Assembly: GCF_014681765.1 (NCBI RefSeq)
Contig: NZ_CP061498.1
Location: forward strand, 3,473,073 to 3,537,072
Reading direction: 5' to 3'
DNA from: Roseicitreum antarcticum
Lineage (GTDB): Bacteria; Pseudomonadota; Alphaproteobacteria; Rhodobacterales; Rhodobacteraceae
Length of the DNA stretch: 64,000 nucleotides
Part shown: positions 9,899 to 18,272 of the stretch, piece by piece
Layout of the letters: every line of letters begins with the position of its first letter
Numbering within the stretch: the stretch's first letter is position 1
Position numbers and translations under genes: made by a program
Notes under the pieces: generated by a model
What the model was told of the DNA's origin: nothing
The model's input: only the letters and a program-made list of their open reading frames with translations
Databases searched by the model: none

Positions 9899-10617
9899 GC
9901 ACGACGGCGCGCCCTGGACCGAACTGTCTCACTCGATCTTGTTTTCGGGTGAACCCGGCACCGGGAAGACCGTCATCGCACGCGCTATCGCGGCCTCGGC
10001 AGGCGTGCCCATCGTCGAGAGCTCGTTCGGGACCTGGCAAAGCGCGGGGCACCTGGGCGACATGCTGCGCGAGATGCGCAACAGCTTTGCCGAGGCCATC
10101 CGCCAAAAGCCATCCGTCCTGTTCATTGACGAAGTCGACGCTGCCGGTTCACGGCAAGGCACGGACAAGCATGGAGCCAATTATCGCAGACAGGTCATCA
10201 ACCAGTTCCTTTCCGAGATCGATCAGCTTCAGCGTGCAGAAGGAGTCATTCTGGTCGGAGCAACCAACCACCCCGAAGCCCTCGACCCGGCGATCTTGAG
10301 GCGCGATCGATTTGACCTGCACTGCAACCTTGGCCGCCCAACACAGCCCCAGATCCGGCACATGCTGACCCGTGCAATGCCGGACGCCCAAGAAGCCGAC
10401 CTCAACACGCTCGCCCGGGCGTACTCGGGCGAAACGCCTGCGACGATCGACGCGACCATCCGCGCAGCCAAGTCGAGCGCGCGGCGGATGGCGCGGCCGT
10501 TCACGCCTCAGATGTTGCTGTCAGCACGGCCGGATGCCAAACCCGAGCACAACCGCCGCATCGCAATCCATGAATGTGGCCATGCGGTCGTAGCCACTCT
10601 ACTCGGTGCCGTTCCCA

Positions 10618-10625
10618 TCCGTCGC
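10618..10625. repeat. Target-site duplication of IS256-family element, left copy
   Basis: TCCGTCGC directly before the IS, repeated at 12048-12055. Deleting the IS and one copy restores P-I-R-R-L-Q-L in the M41 protease domain. Confidence 0.9.
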
Positions 10626-10670
10626 GGGAATGTCCCGACCGATGTTGAAGTTCGTTATCTGAAGGGTGGC

Positions 10671-10723
10671 GTTGCTCTCCCTGAGCCGTAGGCTCGGGGT
10701 GTTCAATCCAGATGGAGAGCAAC
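10671..10723 (+). promoter_or_regulatory. Structured leader that can hide the IS256 transposase ribosome-binding site
   Basis: GTTGCTCTCC (10671-10680) is perfectly complementary to GGAGAGCAAC (10714-10723), and the latter contains the GGAGA ribosome-binding site just before the ATG at 10727. An inner hairpin (GAGCC-GTA-GGCTC, 10683-10695) lies between. A transcript entering from outside the element would contain both arms and fold, masking the site. A transcript starting inside would lack the left arm. This is the logic used by other ISs to limit activation by read-through; it is inferred here from pairing alone. Confidence 0.5.
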
Positions 10724-10726
10724 ACC

Positions 10727-11991
10727 ATGAAAACATCTACCACATCCCCGCTGGCCCTGGCCAGCAAGGCCGAGCTGACGGCGGCAGTCGAAGAGGCCCG
10801 TGATGCGGTCGGGGCGAGCTTCGAGCGGTTCTGCCTGGTCGCGGGTCTCGCCAGCCTGACGCAGATGCTGGAGGAGGACGCGACGGCGCTGGCCGGGGCC
10901 CCGCATGCGCGCAGTGCCGACAAGCAGGGTACGCTGGGCCGCACGCGGGCCCGGTGGGCTTTCACGGTGCAAGGTGGAACTGGAGCGTCCGCGGGTGCGA
11001 TCAAAACCACCGCAAGGAGCTGTTCGCTGCCAACTGGCAGGAAGCTGCGCAGGCCGCTGGCTGGAGCAATGGCGATGAGCTGATGCTGATGAATGTCGCC
11101 ACGCGCAAAGTCGGCCGCGCCGTGCGCTGCCCGAGGCCGGGGTGCCGTCCGAGGCGGGATCGGGCTGTAAATCCGCAGTCTCACGGCGGTTCAAGGCGCT
11201 GACCACAGGCGCGCATGACGCATGGATGGCCTCTGATCTGTCTGCGCTCGACCTGCTGTGATCCAGATCGATGTCTGCACATGGGGACAACCTGCTGATG
11301 CTGGGCGCGATCGGGATCGATGCCGACGGGGAAACACCCGCTGGGCGTGGTCGAAGGCGCGACGGAGAACGCTGCGACCGTGCAGGCGTTGTGGACAACC
11401 TGATCGAGCGTGGCTCGAACCCGCAGTCTGTCGGCTGTTCATCGTAGATGGCGCCAAGGCCCTGACCAAGGCGATCCGCCGGACCTTTGGCGCGCATTCC
11501 GATCCAGCGCTGCCAGGTCCACAAGGCTCGCAACATCACCGAGCGACTCAATCCCAAGCTTCACGCCGCTGTCCGCCGCGCCCTGCGCCAGGCCTGGGAG
11601 CTCGATGATGCCGACAAGGCCGAACGTCTTCTGCGCACCCTCGCGCGCCGCCTCGAACTCGAGGCGCCCGGCGTGTCGAAGAGCATCCTCGAGGCCTCGA
11701 CGAGATCCTCACCGTGACCCGCCTCGCCTGCCGCCCGAACTGCGCCGCTCACTGGCTTCGACAAACATCGTCGAGTCTATGAACGCGGTGATCAGACAGG
11801 TCTGCCGGAACGTGAAGCGCTGGCGCGACGCGAAAATGGCGCTGCGCTGGACCGCTGCGGGCATGCTCGAGGCCGCCAAGGGCTTTCGTCGCCTCAAGGC
11901 CCACAAGCAATTGCCCGTCCTCAAGGCAGCACTGGAGAAGCATCGCTCCAAACCCGAAGACGCCGTTGACCAGGTGGCAGATGCCGCGTAA
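10727..11991 (+). pseudogene. IS256-family (mutator-type) transposase, multiple frame breaks
   Basis: The start MKTSTTSPLALASKAEL follows GGAGAG. Pieces in three frames reproduce a ~420-residue mutator transposase: ELFAANWQEAAQAAGW, RLFIVDGAKALTKAI, QRCQVHKARNITERLNPKL and TNIVESMNAVIRQVCRNVKRW (the last holds the catalytic Glu). Breaks occur near 10970, 11140, 11280, 11500 and 11710, each fixable by one base. The number is high even for this window, so either base-call quality is poor here or the gene is dead. Confidence 0.85.
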
Positions 11992-12047
11992 CCCTGAAAT
12001 CAGCAGCGTCCCCCGTCGCGCTTTTCAACATCGAGCGGGACATTCCC

Positions 12048-12055
12048 TCCGTCGC
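12048..12055. repeat. Target-site duplication of IS256-family element, right copy
   Basis: TCCGTCGC, identical to 10618-10625. Confidence 0.9.
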
Positions 12056-12549
12056 CTCCAGCTCTCGGCAAACGGCGGTTTCACATTCCGCGCGTCTGCG
12101 ATCCGCCAAGGCACTGTGCCCGAGTTCGAGTATGAACTGACGATCATCCTGGCCGGCCGCGCCGCCGAACGCGCGATCCTCGCCTCGGTCAGCGCAGGAG
12201 CAGGCGGCAGCGAGGAAAGTGATCTCGCCTTGGCGACGAGGCTTCAGTTGCAATTCGACCGAGAGTTCGGGCTCGGGGCAAACGGCAATGCCTGGCTTGG
12301 ACCCGTGGACATGAAGCGCATCACTTCGGCAGAACGTGATCGCGCCCGTGTCAAACTCGATCAATTCGAACGCCGGGCGCAGCAGCTTCTCGCCCCGCAT
12401 CGCGATCTGCTGGAGCATCTGGCTGACCATCTTCTGGCCGTCCGGGAAATGGATACCGAAGACCTGCGCCCATGGCTAGAAAACCTCGCGCCCTCACGTC
12501 CCGAGCAGAGCGGTGACCGCGCCCTGACAACCGATCAACGATAATCTGG

Positions 12550-12584
12550 AGCGGGTTTGTCATTTCGTTAAAGGCAAACCCGCT
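12550..12584 (+). terminator. Hairpin just after the FtsH-like gene
   Basis: A perfect 10-bp stem AGCGGGTTTG / CAAACCCGCT with a 15-nt loop, starting 6 bp after the stop codon at 12544. No T run follows, so it would be a weak or Rho-assisted terminator or an mRNA-stabilising hairpin. Confidence 0.4.
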
Positions 12585-12953
12585 GCAATGACGGCCCGAT
12601 TGGTGGTCATTTGCGGAATTCTTTTTGGCAATTCAGAGACTGGCGGAGTTGCAATACCTGATACTGGGGCAAAATATGGAGAACTCTCTTTCTATAGGGT
12701 TTTGCTCTTTCAGTTTTCTGCCTGAAGCAGGATTGCAGCGATCACCCCGCAAAAGAATGGAAATAGTTTTTCGCGTTTGTGGGGTTATCCACAATATTGC
12801 GACATTCCCGCTTTTCTCCTCCGGTTTTCGACTCAATGAATGGACCGATCATGACTTATATTGATTGCAGCACCGTCGGACAGAATTCCGGCACAGATCA
12901 GATCAATATGACCCATCCCGCCCTGTGCAGGATCGGGCAGGAGAACTCGGCCA
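12585..12953. other. Intergenic stretch, no supported gene
   Basis: More AT-rich than its surroundings, with short frames in all directions but no recognisable protein and no repeats of note. It presumably carries the promoter of the recombinase operon. Confidence 0.4.
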
Positions 12954-13157
12954 ATGGCACGGGACCGGAGAAGTCATGTTCGCAAGCAAGAGGCGCTGTC
13001 CGCAGCGCCCGTGCCCGTGGATGCGAGCTCCAACCTGCCGCTTGCCAAGAATCGCTCTGCCCCGCATCCTTGCCTTGTCGAGATCGTGCGGCTCCTCGCA
13101 CGGCAGACAGCCAAGGCCGATGTCGCCGCGCAACGCGCAAACGACAGTGAGGACTAG
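12954..13157 (+). CDS. Small protein upstream of serine recombinase
   Basis: 67 residues beginning MARDRRSHVRKQEALS. A low-complexity start leads to the helical segment HPCLVEIVRLLARQTAKADVAAQR. The stop is 4 bp before the recombinase start, so the two are almost certainly co-transcribed. I recall similar small frames before serine recombinases in Rhodobacteraceae, perhaps helper or directionality proteins, but have no direct functional evidence. Confidence 0.6.
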   Translation: MARDRRSHVRKQEALSAAPVPVDASSNLPLAKNRSAPHPCLVEIVRLLARQTAKADVAAQRANDSED

Positions 13158-13161
13158 TAAC

Positions 13162-13629
13162 ATGCCCAGCCAGCCTTTGCGTGTCGCAACCTACGCACGA
13201 TATTCAAGCGAGATGCAGTCCGCCGCATCGATCGAAGACCAGCAGCGCCTCTGCCACCGCCTAGCTGATACGCACGGTTGGGTCGTGGTCCATGATTACG
13301 CCGATGCGGCGATTTCCGGCGCATCGCGGGAACGCCCGGGCTACCAGCGCCTGCTGACTGACGCGCGCCTTGGCCTTTTCGATGTTGTTGTCGCAGAAAG
13401 CCTCGACCGCATCAGCCGCGATCAGGAAGATACCTCGTATTTCTACAAACAATTGCAGTATCGCGGCATCCGGATCGTCACCAGTTCGCAAGGCGAGATC
13501 AGCGAGATGCATATCGGGTTCAGCGGTGCTGTCTCAGCTGTCTTTCTCAGAGACCTCGCGGCCAAGGTCCATCGTGGCCTTGAAGGCCGCGTCCGCAAAG
13601 GCAAATCGGCCGGTGTCAACGCCGTTTGA
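13162..13629 (+). pseudogene. Large serine recombinase, N-terminal catalytic domain only
   Basis: Starts MPSQPLRVATYARYSSEMQ. The resolvase/invertase catalytic domain is clear: YARYSSEMQSAASIEDQ contains the nucleophilic serine, followed by DYADAAISGASRERPGY and AESLDRISRDQEDTSYFY. The frame stops at 13629 after ~155 residues, whereas large serine recombinases have 400-600, so the zinc-ribbon and coiled-coil DNA-binding parts are missing. The sequence immediately after looks like the end of another IS (13626-13724), suggesting the gene was cut by an insertion. It may have mobilised the FtsH-like/GIY-YIG island. Confidence 0.75.
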
Positions 13630-13724
13630 ACTTTCCCCAAAAGTGCCGAAGTAAAATTCCCCACTCTGGCGGGTCCGGTAATCAGCCGGGTTTACGGATT
13701 GGCGGCCTCGTTCTTTGGTGGGCG
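13626..13724 (-). mobile_element. Remnant end of a second IS21-like element
   Basis: TGAACTTTCCCCAAAAGTGC followed by GAAGTAAAATTCCCCA resembles the terminal repeats of a common IS21-family group. A minus-strand frame across it ends TRPPIRKPG followed by a stop, compatible with the tail of an IstB. It begins exactly where the recombinase stops and is cut by IS3 copy 2 at 13725. Identification is from recalled end sequences and is tentative. Confidence 0.35.
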
Positions 13725-13758
13725 TGGTCTGCCCCCAACGAGTGGTCCAGTTTGAATG

Positions 13759-14609
13759 TTAGTGCATGGTTGGCCTTTGGTCTATTGGGACGATGCTTTT
13801 GGGCGCTGGTGGACGGTATCCCAGAGCGCTGTGTGGTCTGACGGTGTTGTAATGGCGACGCCATCGCTCGATCAGGATTTGGGCCTCGCGCAGCGATGAG
13901 AAGACCTCGCCGTTCAGCAACTCGTCCCGAAATCGGGCGTTGAAGCTCTCGCAGTAGCCGTTTTCCCATGGCGATCCAGGCGCAATGAAGGCAGTTTTGG
14001 CACCCACCGCGCCGATCCAGGCGCGCACCTTCTTGGCGATGAATTCTGCGCCATTGTCTGACCTTATGTATTCCGGCGGACCGCGCAGGATGAACAGGTC
14101 AGTCAAGGCGTCGACCACGTCGACGGAATTGAGCTTGCGTTTGACACGGATCACCAGAGCCTCCTTCGTGAACTCGTCGATGATGTTGAGCGTGCGGAAG
14201 ATCCGCCCGTCATGGGTTCGATCCTGGACGAAGTCATAGGACCAGACATGGTTCGGACGCTCCGGTCGCAGCCGAACACACGACCCATCGTTCAGCCAGA
14301 GCCGACCCTTCTTGGGTTGTTTTTGCGGGACTTTCAGCCCCTCCCGCCGCCAGATCCGTTCGACGCGCTTGTGATTTACATGCCAGCCGCTGTTGTTCAG
14401 CATTCCGGTAATCATGCGATATCCATAGCGTCCGAACTCTTCTGTCAGTGCGATGATGTCATCGGTCAGCCGTTCTTCGTCCGCAGGCCGAGAGGCACCT
14501 TGCGCTGTGTCGAGCGATGCTGACCCAATTGCGACAAACCCGGCGCTCTGATAAGCTGAGAGTCTGCCGCACATGGTCGATACATCGACGGCGGCGGGAA
14601 GGGCTTAAA
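13759..14609 (-). pseudogene. IS3-family transposase OrfB (copy 2)
   Basis: The complete rve core is in one frame (YDFVQDRTHDG, YIRSDNGAEF, CESFNARF, RPHSALGYRPP). In the first ~50 codons two bases present in copy 1 are missing (GCAATTGG versus GCACATTGG, and CTGCGGAC versus CTGCCGGAC), so the front reads in another frame. Copy 1 is correct in this stretch and wrong where copy 2 is right. The parent element therefore had an intact OrfB. Confidence 0.85.
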
Positions 14610-14883
14610 AGTTTCCCCGTGCAGCCTCGGTCAGGATCACCTTGTCCAGCGTCAGATCCGACACGGCACGCCTAAGCCGGGTATTCTCAGTCTCCAGCTC
14701 CTTCAGCCGTTTGAGCTGATCTCGACTCATGCCACCATACTCTTTGCGCCATCGATAATAGGTCGGTTGTGTCACGCCGATCTGTCGAACGGCATCAGCA
14801 ATCGAACGTCCTTGCCCTTGCAGCACTTCAACCTGCCGCAGCTTCAGCACGATCTCTTCGGGGTTGTCTCGCTTTCCTGCCAT
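14605..14883 (-). CDS. IS3-family transposase OrfA (copy 2)
   Basis: 92 residues, identical to OrfA of copy 1: helix-turn-helix followed by a leucine-zipper-like helix, AGGAGG ribosome-binding site, and the same AAACTTTTAAG frameshift-prone end. Confidence 0.9.
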   Translation of the reverse strand: MAGKRDNPEEIVLKLRQVEVLQGQGRSIADAVRQIGVTQPTYYRWRKEYGGMSRDQLKRLKELETENTRLRRAVSDLTLDKVILTEAARGNF

Positions 14884-14910
14884 CTCTGGTCCTCCTGAAA
14901 TGGGATAATA

Positions 14911-15288
14911 CTATCCCAGTTGGTGGACCACTTCAGTGGGGGCACTCCAGGTCACTTCGCAAAACCTGTCCTCATCATGCGCTCTATAGAAGCGCCTGAT
15001 ATAATAGTTCTTATGGATTTCTTGAAACTCGCTTACTGGTGAGATGTTTGCAATGCATTGTTTGAATTGTTCGCGCATTTCAATGCCATCACGGATCAGA
15101 TTGAGTGGATTTTGCGATGGGTAACACCATCTTGCAGGTCCTTCGATTCTTCGAAGTATCGAAGCCATCCCTTCTATCCTGTCGTGGGCAGAGCTTGGCC
15201 AAAACAGTCTATCATAGCTTCTTTGCGGCAGCGCCAGAAGCCCGAAGAGCAAGACCGATAAACAGCCTAGGACTACGAATTTCATCAT
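14911..15288 (-). pseudogene. Small membrane-anchored or secreted protein, C-terminus replaced by IS3 sequence
   Basis: Starts MMKFVVLGCLSVLLFGLLAL, a hydrophobic N-terminal anchor or signal peptide, followed by ~90 polar residues. The native frame ends at 14949, where IS3 copy 2 begins. The last 12 residues (WSAPTEVVHQLG) are IS-derived, the same tail added to the helicase by copy 1. I do not recognise the family. Confidence 0.55.
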
Positions 15289-15447
15289 ATATCAATGCTG
15301 ACAGGAAAGAAGATTCCTTTCAAGGCGAATCACCGCTTAGTCCCGCACAGGCGACCTCAGATCGCTTCCGGGGCTCGCAAATGCAGCGAACGGCCGGTTC
15401 GGCGGGCCGCGCTGCAGCATTCAGAGAAGTGATGAACGGCAGCTGTG

Positions 15448-17108
15448 GGCCGAGGCTGTGTGGAAACTCTCGCGCCCAGAGCAGTTTGCGATGTGATGGG
15501 TTTGCAGCAGGCATTTTGGCTTGCTTGGGTTCATGCAACCCGCCGGTGGCGCGGATATCGCGCCAATGAGGGCAGTTTGACCGGTTTTGGGGAGTGATTT
15601 CCCCTCTTTCAGGCGGGCATCGCCGCCATGAGCCCCTTGATCCCGACCAATGCGACCATGCGCTTGATGTTGTAGGCCAGCACGTTCAGCGCCATCTCGG
15701 TGCGCACGTTTTTCAGACGGCGCATCAGGAAATGGGTGGTGCCCATCCAGGCCTTGATCGTCCCGAAAGGATGCTCGACCGTGCTGCGGCGCAGGGTCAT
15801 CGGATCATCGGCGCTGCGCAGACGGTCGCGCATCTCGTCCACCAGATGCTCGTATTCCCAGCGGGTGACCCGGCGCTCCGTGCCCGTGGTGCAGCGTGAT
15901 TTCACGGGGCAGTTCTGGCATTCGTTGGTCCAGTATCGTCGGACCTGAAGCCCGTCTTCATCGCGGGTGTAGCGGTAGGTCAGCTCATCGCCTGTCGGGC
16001 AAACATAGACGTCGCGGTCGGCGTCATATTTGAAGTCAGCCTTCACATACATGCCCTTCTTGCGATTGCCCGAGGTCTCCGGACGCGGCATGGTCACCGT
16101 AATGCCCGCCTTGTCGCAGGCGGCAATCTCGACACCGCTGTAATAGCCCTTGTCGGCCAGGGCATGCAGCGTGTCGCGCCCAAGCGTATCCTTGGCCGCC
16201 ATCGCCATCGGGCTGAGCTGGTCACGGTCGAACCCCTTGTTGGTGACTTCATGGGTGACGATGATGTGGGTTTCAGTGTCCACTGCGCATTGCGCATTAT
16301 AGCCCACCAGCCCGCTGTTACGCGCGCTGGTGGCCATCGCTCGGGCATCGGGATCAGTCAGGGAAATCTGGCCGTCCGGCGCATCGGCCAGGGCCTTGTC
16401 CATGGCATTCAGTTTCTCGATTTCCTGCTTGAGCCGCCCGTATCGATGCGCCAGATGCGTGACCTTCTCCGCCCGCACCTCGCCTTTCTCCTGCCGGTCT
16501 ATGCGCACCATCTCGGTGATATAGCGCTCGACATCGGCCTCCAGATGCGCGAGACGGCTGGCGATCTTGCCCTTGGTGAAGTTCTTGTCGCGGTTGTTGA
16601 CAGCCTTGAACTTGCTTCCATCGATCACCACGCATTCGCCCTTCAGCGTGCCGATCCGGCGGCACAGCTCGACGAATTGCGCGCAGGTCTTGCGGATAGC
16701 AGCACCGTTATCGCGTCGGAAATCCGCAATCGTCTTGTGATCCGGCACCAATCGCCCGAGCAGCCACATCACCTCGACATTGCGCCCGGCCTCACGCTCC
16801 AACCTGCGGCTGGACGGATCCGGTTGAGGTAGCCATAGATGAACAGCTTCAGAAGAATGGCCGGATGGTATCCCGGTCGCCCTGTCCGCGCATGCGCCGC
16901 GCGCACAAAGCCAAGGCCCGCCAGATTAAGCTGTTCAACAAACAGATCCACCACCCGGACCAGATGATCGTCGTCAATCCAGTCCTCAAGTCGATCCGGA
17001 AACAGCGTCACCTGATCGCGATCAACACCTTCAATGAAACCCGACATAAATGCACTCCCGTATCGTAGGAAGCATACCATATCTGGGGGTTTTCACACAG
17101 CCTCGGCC
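15448..17108 (-). mobile_element. IS1182-family element
   Basis: 1661 bp between 15-bp perfect inverted ends GGCCGAGGCTGTGTG (15448-15462 and, inverted, 17094-17108). One transposase gene lies on the minus strand. The flanks show no convincing target duplication. It sits between the IS3-cut gene and the phage spanin genes and marks the left border of the tail block. The 159 bp between 15289 and 15447 hold nothing I can identify. Confidence 0.85.
15609..17047 (-). pseudogene. IS1182-family transposase, one frame break
   Basis: Starts MSGFIEGVDRDQVTLFPDRL. The N-terminal DUF772-type domain (GRPGYHPAILLKLFIYGYLN) breaks at about 16815, where CGGATCCGTCC lacks one C, and resumes as LEREAGRNVEVMWLLGRLVPDHKTI. 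The DDE core follows with CVVIDGSKFKAVN, ALADKGYYSG and RRSTVEHPFGTIKAWMG. A Cys-rich insert (CQNCPVKSRC) is typical of the family. A single-base repair gives a full ~475-residue enzyme, so it is probably functional. Confidence 0.9.
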
Positions 17109-17177
17109 GGGCATGTCGAAAGCGGCGGCCACATCGGCAAGTTTGCACCGCCTGTTCCGTGGGCCCCGGTCCGTTAT

Positions 17178-17426
17178 TCACCTGCACGCCCGCACCTGAT
17201 CGCGCATCACCGCATAATCGGCCATCCATTCCGCGATCACCGCGCCCTCCGGCAGCGCCGCGATCTCATCTGCCACGCGCGCCTGCTCGGCCCGGGTATA
17301 GGCCACCACCGGCGGACACGCGCCGTGCAGACCATCAGAACCCACCGCGGCGCAACCGCCCAACAAGCCCATCACGGTTGCGAGGGCGGCGGCTGGCGGC
17401 ATCCAGCATCTGGCGTTGAATTGCAT
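17178..17426 (-). CDS. Rz1-like outer-membrane spanin lipoprotein
   Basis: Begins MQFNARCWMPPAAAL and has a lipobox LLGGC about 25 residues in. A short mature part follows with a Pro at CPP and a charged helix (YTRAEQARVADEIAALPE). It overlaps the upstream inner-membrane protein in another frame, the classic nested Rz/Rz1 layout. The pair would fuse the two membranes at the end of lysis. A longer in-frame start exists at 17462. Confidence 0.6.
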   Translation of the reverse strand: MQFNARCWMPPAAALATVMGLLGGCAAVGSDGLHGACPPVVAYTRAEQARVADEIAALPEGAVIAEWMADYAVMRDQVRACR

Positions 17427-17592
17427 GGGTGCGCTCCAAATGATGCATGCGTTCAGCGGCACGACCAGCGCGCTCGCCTAATCGGCGCAGGTTGAGAAAG
17501 AAGAGGGTAATGGTGAGCGCGGCGAGAGCGAATGCCGCCAGCCGCCGCGCCCACGGCCGGGCCATGAGCCCGGCCAGCAAAGTACCCCACAT
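17335..17592 (-). CDS. Rz-like inner-membrane spanin
   Basis: 85 residues: one N-terminal membrane segment (LAAFALAALTITLFFLNL) followed by a charged helix rich in Arg and Glu (ERAGRAAERMHHLERTHA). Its ATG overlaps the stop of the endolysin gene (ATGA). Position and topology fit a phage i-spanin; no sequence family was recognised. Confidence 0.6.
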   Translation of the reverse strand: MWGTLLAGLMARPWARRLAAFALAALTITLFFLNLRRLGERAGRAAERMHHLERTHAIQRQMLDAASRRPRNRDGLVGRLRRGGF

Positions 17593-18272
17593 CAGCGCCG
17601 CCCCTTGCGCCAGTCATCGACGCGCGCCCAGACGGCGACGGCAATCCCGGCCAGCGCCAGCGCGACGAACACCCAGCGCAGGGTGTCGAGATAGGGCACC
17701 AGTGGCAAGATAGCGCCCTGCGCTTCAGCCAGGACCTCTTGCGCCACTTCAACCCCGGCCGCACCGAGCGTTGCGACACCTGCGGCCCCGGTCCCTTTCA
17801 GCGTCCGGCTTTGCGCCAGAACCTCGCGGACAGTGGGCGTCTCGATGGCGAAGGCGGTAGCCCGTGCGGGGAACCGTTCACCCCACGTACGCGCGGGGCC
17901 CAGATCAACATGGATGAAGCCTGAGCGCGGGTAGAAGCCGAACCCAAGGAAGCCAACTGCGCGGGCGGCGGCCTCGAACGTCGCCGGATCATGGTTTGAC
18001 ATGACGATGTCAAAGGCCGTGCCCTCCATGTGTTTGGAGCGCGGAGCGCCGCCGACGGCGCGGTTGTGCTGAGGCGAGCGGTAGGCCGAGCGGATGTTTA
18101 GCGGCTTGCCCAGCCGGTCACGCAGTGCCTGCAGCTTGTCGAGCGCTTCGGGGTGCAGCTTGAGTTGGCTGGTGCCGCGACACGCGATCTCGGCGGGCGA
18201 GAAGTTCGACCAGCGCCAGAGGGTATCGGGTACGTCGCGGAAATGACGGAAGGTACGGATGGGGTCAGACAT
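17592..18272 (-). CDS. Phage endolysin, M15-type peptidase with C-terminal membrane segment
   Basis: The chosen start MSDPIRTFRHFRDV follows GGAGA. The peptidase M15_3 zinc site is visible: RSAYRSPQHNRAVGGAPRSK, then HMEGTAFDIVM (HxxGxAxD), and GFIHVDLGP with the last ligand His. The C-terminal ~60 residues hold a membrane segment (WVFVALALAGIAVAVWARV), so it may be membrane-held before lysis. It cuts D-Ala-containing peptide cross-links of murein. It lies directly upstream of the spanin pair, making a lysis cassette. Confidence 0.88.
   Translation of the reverse strand: MSDPIRTFRHFRDVPDTLWRWSNFSPAEIACRGTSQLKLHPEALDKLQALRDRLGKPLNIRSAYRSPQHNRAVGGAPRSKHMEGTAFDIVMSNHDPATFEAAARAVGFLGFGFYPRSGFIHVDLGPARTWGERFPARATAFAIETPTVREVLAQSRTLKGTGAAGVATLGAAGVEVAQEVLAEAQGAILPLVPYLDTLRWVFVALALAGIAVAVWARVDDWRKGRR

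Larger units (their letters stand above)
10626..12047 (+). mobile_element. IS256-family element
   Basis: 1422 bp. Ends GGGAATGTCCCGACCGATGT and, inverted, GGGAATGTCCCGCTCGATGT, with 8-bp direct repeats TCCGTCGC on both sides. Both the length of the duplication and the mutator-type transposase fit IS256. The insertion splits the FtsH-like gene downstream of its zinc motif. Confidence 0.93.
6431..12544 (+). pseudogene. Soluble FtsH-like AAA+ zinc metalloprotease, split by an IS21-family and an IS256-family insertion
   Basis: Three segments (6431-7410, 9899-10625, 12056-12544) join into one 731-codon frame once both ISs and one copy of each target duplication are removed. AGGAGG lies 7 bp before the start. 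Residues 1-~325 are a soluble, acidic N-domain with no membrane segment, unlike classical FtsH. The AAA+ domain shows Walker A GEPGTGKT, Walker B SVLFIDEVDAAG and an LRRDRFD arginine region. The M41 peptidase shows HECGH and a downstream Asp in GGSEESDLALAT as third zinc ligand. All catalytic residues survive, so disruption is recent. Such proteins unfold and degrade specific substrates. The substrate is unknown, and the neighbouring GIY-YIG relic and recombinase suggest a mobile or defence cassette. Confidence 0.85.
13725..14949 (-). mobile_element. IS3-family element, IS407-like group, copy 2 (inverted relative to copy 1)
   Basis: 1225 bp with the same ends as the copy at 4845-6070, in the opposite orientation. 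By eye the two copies differ by three single-base indels only. No target duplication is seen (left flank ends GGCG, right flank starts GGTC). It truncates the small membrane-protein gene to its right and abuts the IS21-like remnant to its left. Confidence 0.9.

Noticed and set aside
4845..14949. Sim­ple inversion of the island by recombination between the IS3 copies
   Set aside because: Undoing the inversion does not bring matching target duplications together. Shared flanking bases TGGAG and GACCA proved to be part of the IS ends themselves.
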